Assembly: GCF_001458335.1 (NCBI RefSeq)
Contig: NZ_CYTO01000018.1
Coordinates: forward strand, 1-34,421
DNA length: 34,421 nucleotides
DNA from: Cognatishimia activa
Lineage (GTDB): Bacteria > Pseudomonadota > Alphaproteobacteria > Rhodobacterales > Rhodobacteraceae
Direction of reading: 5' to 3'
The notes below the pieces were generated by a model that saw only the letters and a list, made by a program, of their open reading frames with translations, had not been told where the DNA came from and did not search any database. Below, one piece after another: positions 7,229-14,685 of the stretch. Every line of letters begins with the position of its first letter. Within the stretch, counting starts at the first letter, position 1. Position numbers and translations under genes: made by a program.

Positions 7229-9040
7229 ATGAACGATCAATCAAACATCCCCGTCACCTTTGAGGAAATCCCCTTCGCTGACTTGCATATCTCTGACCTC
7301 AATCCTCGCAAGGTGGTCAATGAGGCCAGCATCATCACGCTTGCAGAAAACATCCGCGCTTACGGTCTCATTCAGAACCTCGCAGGCTATCGCGATGAAA
7401 CAGGCGTTGGCGTAGTTGTAGGTGGACGTCGCTATCGTGCCCTCGCATTACTACAAGATGATAAACGATTTCAGTCGGTTACGGTGAAGATGGCACCTGA
7501 TCAGGCGACGGCAGAGTATTGGGCAACGTCCGAGAATGCACAACGCGAAGCCTTGCACCCCGCCGACGAAATCCAAGATTTTGGCGCAATGGAGAAACGT
7601 GGAGCCACCGTCGCCGATATCGCTACGGCCTACGGCGCAACCGAAGCCCATGTCTATCGCCGCCTTGCACTGGCCGCCCTCCCCTGCCCCGTCATTAACG
7701 CTTTGCGCAGCGGCGACATCAGCCTTTCAAATGCCGCGGCCTTCACCATCAGCGATGATGAAAAACTGACCCTCGAAGTCTTAGAAAATGTGCGTGGCAC
7801 CGGCGAAAGCGATCACCGCATCAAAAAGATGCTCAAGCCCGATGCGATCAAGGACAGCGACCGTCGTGCCATCTACGTTGGCATTGAGGCCTACATTGAG
7901 GCTGGCGGGCGCACGAGTAGCGATCTCTTCGCAGACGAGGTCCTGATCGATGATCCCGCTATCTTAGATGACTTGTTTGGCAAGAAGCTGACAGAAGCGT
8001 CGGAAGGCTTGATCGCTGAGGGCTGGAAATGGGCAGACCCCATCAATGACAGCTACATCGGCTGGTATCAGATCGACGAGATGAAGCTGGCACGCATCTA
8101 TGCGGAAGACGGCGAATTGACCGAAGAACAAGGCGAAGAATACGATGCCTTGGCCGAACTGGCCGAAAGCGACGCTCTGGACGATGAAGGCCAAGCCAAA
8201 CTGGCAGCGCTGCAGTCGATCCTAGACGGGTCATTCACGGATGAGCAGAAGGCCCACGCGGGCGTCTTGGTGTATGTCGATAGTCGCGGCACGGTGCAGT
8301 GTGAGACAGGTCTTATTCGCGGCACAGACAAGAAGGCGGCCATCGAGGCAGGCGTGCTGGCCAAATCCAACTACGCAGGCAGCACTGGCACCAAGTCGCC
8401 CATTTCCAATAAGCTGCGTATCGATCTGGAGCGTATTGCAACGGGAGCACGCCAACACGCGGCCTTGCGCGACCCAGACCTGCTGTTGGCCCTTCTCGCC
8501 TTCCAGCTTTCTGGCAAATCGGGTTACTCGAGCGTTCTAGGCTTGCGCGAAACCGAAGTCCCCAACATTCCGACAACCGAAATGGTGGGCTACGCGCTGG
8601 ACGAACGGCTCACCAAGACGACCCGACCCGCCAAGTTCAGCAGTGACATGGGACGCGTCTTCCGCGCCTACAAAGCAAAAGGCCCAGAATTCATAATGGA
8701 AGAAGTCACCCGCCATCTCGCCTCGCGACTGTTCGTCGATGAAGACTTGGGTGAAATGATCGACAAAGCCGTCAAAACCAATATCCGTGAGAACTTCACC
8801 CCAACAGCAGAAAACTTCTTTGGTCGCGTCGGCGGGCCGTACCTCGTCAATCTCTGGTGCGAGTTGTTGGACCTTCCAGAGGACCACCCAACCGCAACCA
8901 CCTTCGCCAAACTCAAAAAGAGCGAAAAGGCAGACAAGATGGAAGCACTGTTTGGCGATCCCAAAATGCGCAAGGCTCACAGCATCACCGAAGCCCAAGC
9001 CAAGCGCATCGACGCGTGGCTTCCCGAAGGCATGGTGTGA
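7229..9040 (+). CDS. Large ParB/Spo0J-family nuclease-domain protein (plasmid type)
   Basis: This 603-residue ParB-like protein starts at ATG 7229, supported by AAGGA at 7216-7220; an in-frame extension back to 7055 has no ribosome site and no family match. Residues 8-115 form the ParB N-terminal (CTP/parS-loading type) domain, with LNPRKV and GGRRYRAL (65-72). A KorB/HTH-like segment follows, around TVADIATAYGATEAHVYRRLAL (about 130-155). The remaining 400 residues are a long C-terminal extension not present in chromosomal ParB or RepB. It is a different protein from RepB encoded downstream and has no ParA partner beside it. Relatives are frequent next to DUF736/DUF3768 genes on alphaproteobacterial plasmids. 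It is probably a DNA-binding regulator or accessory segregation factor; its target site is unknown. Confidence 0.85.
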   Translation: MNDQSNIPVTFEEIPFADLHISDLNPRKVVNEASIITLAENIRAYGLIQNLAGYRDETGVGVVVGGRRYRALALLQDDKRFQSVTVKMAPDQATAEYWATSENAQREALHPADEIQDFGAMEKRGATVADIATAYGATEAHVYRRLALAALPCPVINALRSGDISLSNAAAFTISDDEKLTLEVLENVRGTGESDHRIKKMLKPDAIKDSDRRAIYVGIEAYIEAGGRTSSDLFADEVLIDDPAILDDLFGKKLTEASEGLIAEGWKWADPINDSYIGWYQIDEMKLARIYAEDGELTEEQGEEYDALAELAESDALDDEGQAKLAALQSILDGSFTDEQKAHAGVLVYVDSRGTVQCETGLIRGTDKKAAIEAGVLAKSNYAGSTGTKSPISNKLRIDLERIATGARQHAALRDPDLLLALLAFQLSGKSGYSSVLGLRETEVPNIPTTEMVGYALDERLTKTTRPAKFSSDMGRVFRAYKAKGPEFIMEEVTRHLASRLFVDEDLGEMIDKAVKTNIRENFTPTAENFFGRVGGPYLVNLWCELLDLPEDHPTATTFAKLKKSEKADKMEALFGDPKMRKAHSITEAQAKRIDAWLPEGMV

Positions 9041-9046
9041 ACAAGA

Positions 9047-9072
9047 GGCAGGGCGCTCACCAGCGCCCTGCC
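9047..9072 (+). terminator. Hairpin terminator after the ParB-like gene
   Basis: GGCAGGGCGCT (9047-9057) and AGCGCCCTGCC (9062-9072) form a perfect 11-bp stem with a 4-nt loop, 6 nt past the stop codon. There is no T-run, but the stem is very strong. It separates the ParB-like gene from the repABC control region. Confidence 0.6.
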
Positions 9073-9359
9073 CTAGCCTCTCCAATCCTTGTGGTGAGGA
9101 TCAACTGGCCTCGCTGCGGCGGAGCCTTTTTTGCGTTCGAACAGCACCCGAACCAAACGCCCGCAGAATCCAATCTTGTGAGGGTGACCGGAACGGTCGG
9201 GGAAAAACCCCCTGCCCGTTCAGGCCCGGCGCTATTCGCGCGGAATCGCTAGCGCGAAACACTATTCCGATGTGAGGAGATTTGCGTCATTGGTCTTTTG
9301 ACCGCTCCAGATGGGCCCCAAACCCGATCGCCAAACAAGCCAATGATACATTTCGATGA

Positions 9360-9375
9360 GTTTACAGCTGTAAAC
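9360..9375. promoter_or_regulatory. parS copy 1, upstream of repA
   Basis: The 16-bp perfect palindrome GTTTACAGCTGTAAAC fits the repABC parS consensus GTTNNNNGCNNNNAAC exactly. The symmetry extends to 20 bp (9358-9377). It is the expected binding site of RepB. The same 16-mer recurs twice inside repB. Confidence 0.88.
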
Positions 9376-9400
9376 TCCAGGCGTATGAGCAGATAGTCCC

Positions 9401-9447
9401 TAGTGTCTTATCTTGCGCATTGCGCTGTGTTAGACACTAAATATAAG
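9401..9447 (+). promoter_or_regulatory. Candidate repA promoter with nested palindromic operator
   Basis: TAGTGTCT (9401-9408) and AGACACTA (9432-9439) form an inverted repeat enclosing a smaller GCGC / GCGC repeat (9415-9425). A promoter-like pair TTGCGC (9420-9425) and TATAAG (9442-9447), with a 16-nt spacer, places the right operator arm between -35 and -10. This fits the known autorepression of repABC operons by RepA with RepB. Exact assignments are inference. Confidence 0.45.
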
Positions 9448-9533
9448 AAAATCGTTGACTTAGAGAGGTGAATCGCACCTTTTATCCCCAAGTGGCGCGA
9501 AAAAAGCCACATTGAGCAAATTGGGGCAACCAG

Positions 9534-10718
9534 ATGATTCCCGCGACACCGAGTATAACAGACAGACCATCAGAGTTGGCAACGGATATCTCTGAGCGTT
9601 TAAACCGTGCGATCAGTGAGCATCTGCTCTCTGCATTCGCGCCCGACAACACAAAATCATTGCGCCCCTTCTCAGCCCCAGAGGCCGCCGAATTGCTTGG
9701 CGTGTCGGGCCAGTTCATGCGTAAAACCCACGGCGAAGGTACAATCCCAGAACCAAAAGACGTTCGCGCTGGCCGCCGTTACTACAGCGCCCAAGAGTTG
9801 TGGGAAGCCCGCCAAATCTTGGAAAAAACGTCTCGAACAAAGGGCAGATACGTCCCTGGCCGCAAAGACGGCGAGCGGCTGCAAGTCTGGCAGTTGATGA
9901 ACTTCAAGGGCGGTAGCAGCAAAAGTACTTCGACTATTCACCTCGCACACTATCTCGCGCTCCACGGCTACAGGGTGCTGGTGGTCGATTTGGACCCGCA
10001 AGGGTCGCTGACTTCGATGTGCGGCATCAACCCAGAGATCGAGTTTGATGGTCTCACCGTTTATGACGCCATCCGCTACGATGATCCGGTGCCGTTTTCT
10101 GACGTCATCATAGCGACCTATTTTCCGGGCCTATCACTGGCCCCGGCACGCCTGCTGCTGTCCGAATTCGAGACTGAATCAGCGGTAAACTCAAATCCTG
10201 ACCAGCCCTTCTTCCTGCGCATTCGCAATGCATTGGCCCAGGTTGAGGATCAGTACGATATTGTCTTGATGGACAGCCCGCCGCAATTGGGCTTCCTGAC
10301 GATCTCCGGCATGGCTGCCGCGACCTCTCTCATCGTCCCACTTACGCCCTCAATGCTCGATGTGTCCTCAACCGCGCAGTTCCTTGAGCTTGCCGGGGCC
10401 TATATGGGCGTCATCGAGGATGCGGGTGCCGAGCTTCAATATGATCACTTCAAGTTTCTGATCACCCGCGACGAGCCAACAGATGTGCCGTCACAACAAT
10501 TGACCTCGTTCATGCGCGCGCTCTTTTTGGATCGCGTCATGACAGCCACGGCGCTTAAGAGCACCGCAATCAGCGATGCCACGATGCTCAAACAGTCGAT
10601 CTACGAGGTCGTGCGCTCAGAGATGACACGGGCGACCTATGACCGCGCGAAACAATCCATGGACGCGGTAGGCCGCGAAGTTGAAACAATGATTCACCAA
10701 GCATGGGGGCGTAGCTGA
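9534..10718 (+). CDS. repA: Plasmid partitioning ATPase RepA (ParA type)
   Basis: This 394-residue type Ib ParA ATPase drives plasmid segregation and represses the repABC operon. Residues 45-95 form a winged-helix/MerR-like DNA-binding domain (SAPEAAELLGVSGQFMRK). The deviant Walker A KGGSSKST is at 125-132, followed by VLVVDLDPQGSL (Walker A'-associated strand). DSPPQLG begins at Asp247 as the Walker B region. Length is typical of RepA. Start ATG 9534 is preceded by GGGG about 8 nt upstream. The stop codon overlaps the repB start by one nucleotide, so the two partition proteins are translationally coupled. All ATPase motifs are intact. Confidence 0.96.
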   Translation: MIPATPSITDRPSELATDISERLNRAISEHLLSAFAPDNTKSLRPFSAPEAAELLGVSGQFMRKTHGEGTIPEPKDVRAGRRYYSAQELWEARQILEKTSRTKGRYVPGRKDGERLQVWQLMNFKGGSSKSTSTIHLAHYLALHGYRVLVVDLDPQGSLTSMCGINPEIEFDGLTVYDAIRYDDPVPFSDVIIATYFPGLSLAPARLLLSEFETESAVNSNPDQPFFLRIRNALAQVEDQYDIVLMDSPPQLGFLTISGMAAATSLIVPLTPSMLDVSSTAQFLELAGAYMGVIEDAGAELQYDHFKFLITRDEPTDVPSQQLTSFMRALFLDRVMTATALKSTAISDATMLKQSIYEVVRSEMTRATYDRAKQSMDAVGREVETMIHQAWGRS

Positions 10719-11689
10719 TGGCACGTAAATCACTTCAGGATTTAAGCGGCATTGCCAAAACAATTGCCAATTCCAGCCCAGGGCCCAAAGATCGAACCAC
10801 AAAAACCACAGCACCAGCCTTAGGCGCATTGCAAGGATCGCTGTCTGCCATCCGCGAGCTTGACCCAGGCCTCATTGACGACTGGGGACCGAAAGACCGC
10901 CTTGACGGGTTTACAGCTGTAAACTCCGATGATGACGGCGACGGCTATGAAACCCTCAAATCCAGCATCAAAGACGGTGGCCAACAGGTTCCCATTTTGG
11001 TCCGTAGGGCAGGGACCGAGGGCCGGTTTGAAATCATCTACGGCCGCAGACGCCTGCGCGCCTGCCGCGAACTCGGACTAAAAGTCCGCGCCAACGTGCA
11101 AGATCTCGATGACGCCACGGCCCTTCTCGCCAAAGGCCTTGAGAATGCCGCACGTCGCAACTTGTCGTTTTACGAAAAGGCACGGTTTGCCGCCGTCATT
11201 CAAGCAGCAGGCCATAACACCAAAACCGTCCGGCAGGTCCTCAGCTTGTCTGCGTCAGGGCTATCCCACCTGACCAAGGTCACGGACAATATTCCCGACG
11301 ATGTTGGAGATCTGATTGGAGCCGCTCCAAAGTCGGGACGGCCGAAGTGGACCGCCTTGGCCGAAGCCTTCGCATCCAAAAAGGTCAATGCATCATCATC
11401 CTTCGCAATCCTGTCAAAGTTGAGCGCCGAGCTGTCGTCAGATGACCGCCTCGAGCAGCTTATGAGAGAGATTACGCGGCGTGGAGCGCGTCCAAGCGAG
11501 GGCAGGGAGGCAACACCGGTCCCAGGCGTCACAATCAAATCGGGACGCGCAACAATCGCGATGTCTATCAAACGGGCAGGGGAGAACGCAGCATTTGCTG
11601 AGTGGCTCGACCGTGAGCTCGAGGACATCATCAAGAAATCCTACCAGGAGTTTACAGCTGTAAACCCTGTGGATGACACCAGAGGCTAG
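10718..11689 (+). CDS. repB: Plasmid partitioning protein RepB (ParB type)
   Basis: RepB has 323 residues. It binds parS, loads the RepA ATPase and modulates repABC transcription. A flexible N-terminus leads to the ParB nuclease-like domain, with GQQVPILVRR and GRRRLRA (109-115). An HTH region around ARRNLSFYEKARFA and TKTVRQVLSLSASGLSHLTKV and a C-terminal dimerisation part follow. It overlaps repA by 1 nt. The coding sequence carries two perfect copies of the parS palindrome, at 10909-10924 and 11650-11665. Both are read in the same frame, giving FTAVN at residues 65-69 and 312-316. The second lies only eight codons before the stop. The protein is otherwise complete. Confidence 0.95.
   Translation: MARKSLQDLSGIAKTIANSSPGPKDRTTKTTAPALGALQGSLSAIRELDPGLIDDWGPKDRLDGFTAVNSDDDGDGYETLKSSIKDGGQQVPILVRRAGTEGRFEIIYGRRRLRACRELGLKVRANVQDLDDATALLAKGLENAARRNLSFYEKARFAAVIQAAGHNTKTVRQVLSLSASGLSHLTKVTDNIPDDVGDLIGAAPKSGRPKWTALAEAFASKKVNASSSFAILSKLSAELSSDDRLEQLMREITRRGARPSEGREATPVPGVTIKSGRATIAMSIKRAGENAAFAEWLDRELEDIIKKSYQEFTAVNPVDDTRG
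10909..10924. promoter_or_regulatory. parS copy 2, inside repB
   Basis: GTTTACAGCTGTAAAC is identical to the copy upstream of repA. Here it is part of repB codons 64-69, in the linker before the ParB nuclease-like domain. Confidence 0.82.
11650..11665. promoter_or_regulatory. parS copy 3, at the 3' end of repB
   Basis: This is a third identical 16-bp palindrome, preceded by GA as in copy 1. It encodes FTAVN again, close to the RepB C-terminus and about 70 bp before the predicted ctRNA gene. Confidence 0.82.
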
Positions 11690-11711
11690 AGCAACAAAGG
11701 AGGACGTAAGC

Positions 11712-11776
11712 AAAGAGAAACCCCCGAAACCAAAGCTTCGAGGGCTGAACGTATTTCTACGCTTCTCAGATTAGAC
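11712..11776 (-). ncRNA. Probable antisense ctRNA (incompatibility RNA) between repB and repC
   Basis: repABC plasmids carry a small antisense RNA here that limits RepC synthesis. On the minus strand a weak promoter TTGCTT, 17 nt, TACGGT (the latter at 11788-11783) would start near 11776. The transcript would contain a CGTA-GAAA-TACG hairpin (11761-11750) and then a terminator-like stem, CCCTCGAA with TTCGGGGG, followed by TTTCTCTTT. Predicted size is about 60-65 nt, close to characterised ctRNAs. Position, size and terminator agree; exact ends are estimates. Confidence 0.6.
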
Positions 11777-11859
11777 ACCTGAACCGTAGCAGTCACCGAA
11801 TCGCTAAGCAATAAAAAACGCTCTTGGGCGAACGGGAATTCTTTGCCTGCAGGCAAATC

Positions 11860-12918
11860 ATGAGAACAATTCAAGGAATGGCTCCTGCTGGAGCACGCTC
11901 GTCGCGCAAAGCAACGGGGCAGGGAGGTATTGCCCAAAACAAATGGCAACTCCTCAAGGTAATCGAAGACATCCGGGAGCCACTCGGCTTGAAAGGCACG
12001 TCCATCTCACTCCTCAGAGCGATGATCTCGTTCCTGCGGGTAGATCAAGTCGATGCAACACGCGACGACGGGCATATTTGCTTTGCATCAAATGCCTCAC
12101 TGGCTAAGCGCGCTCATGTCAGTATCCAAACCGTTGAACGCCATATTGCCAAATTGGTGTCCTTAGGCTTGCTGACGCGGCGATCAAGCGGCAATGGCAA
12201 ACGCTGGGCCCGTCGAGACCGTCAGGGCAGTATTGTCCTTGCAACAGGCCTGTCACTTCTGCCACTCGCTGAACGTTACCCTGAGTTCGTGCGCATGGCG
12301 CAAGACCACCAGGATCATCAAAACGAGCTGGGGCGGCTCAGAGACATGTGCTCGGCGGCCCTGAGCAACCTCAAAGCGCATCTCATGCCCGCCAATTGGG
12401 ACGAAGGCTTGCTCTCAAAGGCACGCAACCTTTTGAGACGCCAGCCAGACAAGCGCGCTTTGAGCGATCTTCTGGATGAAATCACTGTGGAGATCTCGAA
12501 GATAGGCTCTGCAGAACCAAATGATTTGAGGGCCACTGACCCCGAAATTGAGGGGCACAAAGAGACTTCCAAGACTCAGTATGTTAAAGAAGAAAATTCT
12601 TTTCAGATTGAAGTTGGCCAAGAGGAGATGGAGCGCGCCTACCCAAGGCTCTGCGCAGAACTCAGGTTTGCTAAGAACCAAGAAGACTGCCGTCGCTTAA
12701 TGGATGATCTTGCCGGATATCTCAACCTTGGGAACACGTGGTTTTCGATAAAGGACCTTGGTCCAGCGCTCAGTTTCATGATCTTAGGATATCTCTTGGA
12801 ACGCTCAGAGACGATCAGCAATCACCGTGGCTACGCGTTCAAATTGTGCCAAGACCTATCCAACAAGAGCCTTGATTGGCGTACATTGCTGAATAAACCG
12901 AGGTCAAACTTAGGATGA
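11860..12918 (+). CDS. repC: Plasmid replication initiator RepC
   Basis: RepC (352 residues from ATG 11860) is the initiator that binds the origin within its own gene. The N-terminal replication domain contains KWQLLKVIEDIREPLGL, a winged-helix region with FASNASLAKRAHVSIQTVERHIAKLVSLGLLTRR (about 85-120), and RWARRD. A variable linker follows, then the RepC C-terminal domain (about 245-345, with YPRLCAELRFAKNQEDCRRLM and HRGYAFKLCQDL). A TTG start at 11824 would add 12 residues, and ATG 11878 is a third option. None has a strong ribosome site, in line with tight translational control through the ctRNA. It is somewhat shorter than many RepC proteins (about 400 aa) but both domains are present. 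Confidence 0.9.
   Translation: MRTIQGMAPAGARSSRKATGQGGIAQNKWQLLKVIEDIREPLGLKGTSISLLRAMISFLRVDQVDATRDDGHICFASNASLAKRAHVSIQTVERHIAKLVSLGLLTRRSSGNGKRWARRDRQGSIVLATGLSLLPLAERYPEFVRMAQDHQDHQNELGRLRDMCSAALSNLKAHLMPANWDEGLLSKARNLLRRQPDKRALSDLLDEITVEISKIGSAEPNDLRATDPEIEGHKETSKTQYVKEENSFQIEVGQEEMERAYPRLCAELRFAKNQEDCRRLMDDLAGYLNLGNTWFSIKDLGPALSFMILGYLLERSETISNHRGYAFKLCQDLSNKSLDWRTLLNKPRSNLG
12565..12620. other. Candidate oriV (AT-rich patch inside repC)
   Basis: In repABC plasmids the origin lies in an AT-rich segment of repC. The linker region here is the most AT-rich part of the gene. It includes a run from 12581 to 12605 and an AAGAA / TTCTT inverted repeat at 12590-12601. This is assignment by position and composition only. 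Confidence 0.35.
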
Positions 12919-13031
12919 TATGATCTTGGAACAGCAAAGCCTCCCTTTGAAGATTGACCGTTTTGGGCGTTATGAGCACTGAAAAGGCAGAAAAGCTACA
13001 GCGCGAACCCTTTGCTGCTCAGGTCATATCA
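12916..13031. repeat. 116-bp element with imperfect terminal inverted repeats at the repC stop
   Basis: TGATATGA (12916-12923) pairs with TCATATCA (13024-13031), and CAGCAAAG (12932-12939) pairs with CTTTGCTG (13010-13017). This gives roughly 22-bp imperfect inverted repeats around a 70-bp core. The left end coincides with the repC TGA. No obvious target duplication is seen. It may be a long transcript-end structure or a small MITE-like insertion. Confidence 0.5.
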
Positions 13032-13138
13032 CTGGGTAGCCTGATCTAAAAAGCCGGTTCAGGGGCGTTGTAACTGAACACTGACTATTTGGGCGCCTTC
13101 AATATCGTTCCTTGCAATTATGCCATGTGATGGAATAA

Positions 13139-14311
13139 ATGCAAGGTATGATAACGCGTAATCATCTCAGCCGCATTGAACACGCCCTAGACAACCAGGC
13201 AGGTGTTGTACTGCTTGGCCCACGTCAGGTGGGAAAGACAACGCTGGCGCAAGATATCGCAGAAACGCGCGATGCGGTCTATCTTGATATGGAACGTCTG
13301 GCGGATCGCCAAATCCTTGAGGAACCAGATCTGTATCTCGATGAACAAGCGGGCAAGCTTGTTGTCATTGACGAGGTGCAGCTGATCCCGGGCTTGTTTG
13401 GCGCATTGCGTGGACAGATTGATCGCCGCAGAAGGGCGGGGCACCGAACTGGTCAGTTTCTGCTTCTGGGGTCAGCCTCGAATACTCTGTTGCAGCAAAG
13501 TGCGGAATCTCTCGCTGGTCGTGTCAGCTATCATGAGCTCACGCCATTCACGCTTGATGAGGTAGGGCAGGGGGCTTTGCCACAGCTTTGGCTGCGCGGT
13601 GGGTTTCCCGACAGTTTTTTGGCGGGATCAGACCGCGAAAGCCTCACCTGGCGCGAAGACTTCATTCGCACCTATCTTGAACGAGACATCCCATCCTTCG
13701 GTTTGCGCATTCCGGCAGAAACCTTACGCCGCTTTTGGACGATGCTGGCCCATGAGCAGGGTGGGTTGCTCAATGCTGCCAAGATCGCGGCGGGCTTGGG
13801 TGTTTCAGGACAGAGCGTCGCACGCTATCTCGACCTCCTGGTTGATTTGATGCTCGTGCGGCGTTTGTCGCCATGGCATGCAAACGCGGGAAAGAGGTTG
13901 GTAAAGTCGCCCAAAGTCTATATCCGAGACGCCGGTCTCGCCCATGCACTCTTGGGACTGGAAACGACCGAGGCTCTGCTTGGCCATCCCGTCGTCGGTG
14001 GATCATGGGAAGGCTTCTGTATCGAAAATCTGATTGCAGCCGCGCCACGAGGGACGGAGGCGAGTTTCTATCGATCATCGGCAGGTGCCGAAATCGATCT
14101 GATCCTGAAACTGCCAAACCAGACGCTTTGGGCGATCGAGATCAAGCGCACCACGAGCCCGAAAGTCACGCGCGGGTTCCATATCGCTGCCGAAGAATTG
14201 GACGTCGAAGAACGATTGCTGGTCTATGCTGGTGATCGCGAAGTACCGGGGCAGGGGGGTATTCGCGCGATGCCACTGACAGCAGCCATCTCGCAGTTGA
14301 GAAGTCCGTAG
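13139..14311 (+). CDS. AAA_14 / DUF4143 family ATPase
   Basis: This 390-residue protein has an N-terminal AAA ATPase domain (AAA_14): Walker A GPRQVGKT at 27-34 and Walker B LVVIDEVQ at 74-81, then an LLLGSASNTLL sensor-like strand. A C-terminal DUF4143 domain follows from about residue 195. Near its end, GAEIDLIL (Glu318, Asp320) and AIEIKR (Glu334, Lys336) resemble the PD-(D/E)XK nuclease-like core of the family. Such proteins are common in bacteria and archaea and are poorly characterised. ATG 13139 has GGA at a plausible distance; ATG 13148 is an alternative. It is a lone gene between the replication and mobilisation modules and may be passenger cargo. Confidence 0.88.
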   Translation: MQGMITRNHLSRIEHALDNQAGVVLLGPRQVGKTTLAQDIAETRDAVYLDMERLADRQILEEPDLYLDEQAGKLVVIDEVQLIPGLFGALRGQIDRRRRAGHRTGQFLLLGSASNTLLQQSAESLAGRVSYHELTPFTLDEVGQGALPQLWLRGGFPDSFLAGSDRESLTWREDFIRTYLERDIPSFGLRIPAETLRRFWTMLAHEQGGLLNAAKIAAGLGVSGQSVARYLDLLVDLMLVRRLSPWHANAGKRLVKSPKVYIRDAGLAHALLGLETTEALLGHPVVGGSWEGFCIENLIAAAPRGTEASFYRSSAGAEIDLILKLPNQTLWAIEIKRTTSPKVTRGFHIAAEELDVEERLLVYAGDREVPGQGGIRAMPLTAAISQLRSP

Positions 14312-14360
14312 ATAGGTATTGATGGTTCGTGAAGCGAGCTGTTCGATCACGCAGGCTGAA

Positions 14361-14455
14361 TCGTTTCATATTGGGTGAAACGAAAACTCGGTAGGCACAC
14401 ACTACCCATAAGTTTCTTGACGTTAATCGTTTCACTTTCACGGGGTATCGTTTCA
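14361..14455. repeat. Cluster of TCGTTTCA repeats upstream of the mob genes
   Basis: TCGTTTCA occurs at 14361-14368, 14427-14434 and 14448-14455, and inverted (TGAAACGA) at 14376-14383. The first pair forms a perfect 8-bp inverted repeat with a 7-nt spacer. Four copies in 95 bp just before the candidate nic site suggest binding sites for a relaxosome or regulatory protein. Confidence 0.5.
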
Positions 14456-14471
14456 TGTCCTGGGCGGATCA

Positions 14472-14493
14472 AGCTATCCTGGATCGCATAGCT
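14472..14493. other. Candidate oriT nic region
   Basis: TATCCTG (14475-14481) matches the core cut by VirD2/TraI-type (MOB-P) relaxases, where nicking follows the G. It overlaps an AGCTAT / ATAGCT inverted repeat (14472-14477 and 14488-14493). Its position between the TCGTTTCA cluster and mobC-virD2 supports an oriT. The strand and exact cut are inference. Confidence 0.45.
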
Positions 14494-14685
14494 GCGCACT
14501 CAATTGGCTGACCCAGAATAGCATCGCTTAGGATACATTCCGAGACAACGCTGCACACCGCTGAGAACGAGTTCCGCGTCGCGTGAAATCCTCGAAATCC
14601 AGAGACAGCCGAACAGTGGCTGACGTTCTCGCTGGCGGCCAGGCGGTCCGCGGCCTCGCGCCGGTGGCGCTTGGCGAGAAGCGGA

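Larger units (their letters stand above)
9073..9533. other. repABC upstream control region
   Basis: This 461-bp stretch has no gene. It holds one parS palindrome (9360-9375), a nested inverted-repeat operator overlapping a promoter (9401-9447), a second possible -35 TTGACT at 9455-9460, and the repA ribosome site (GGGG near 9523). I see nothing clear in 9073-9350. Confidence 0.5.
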
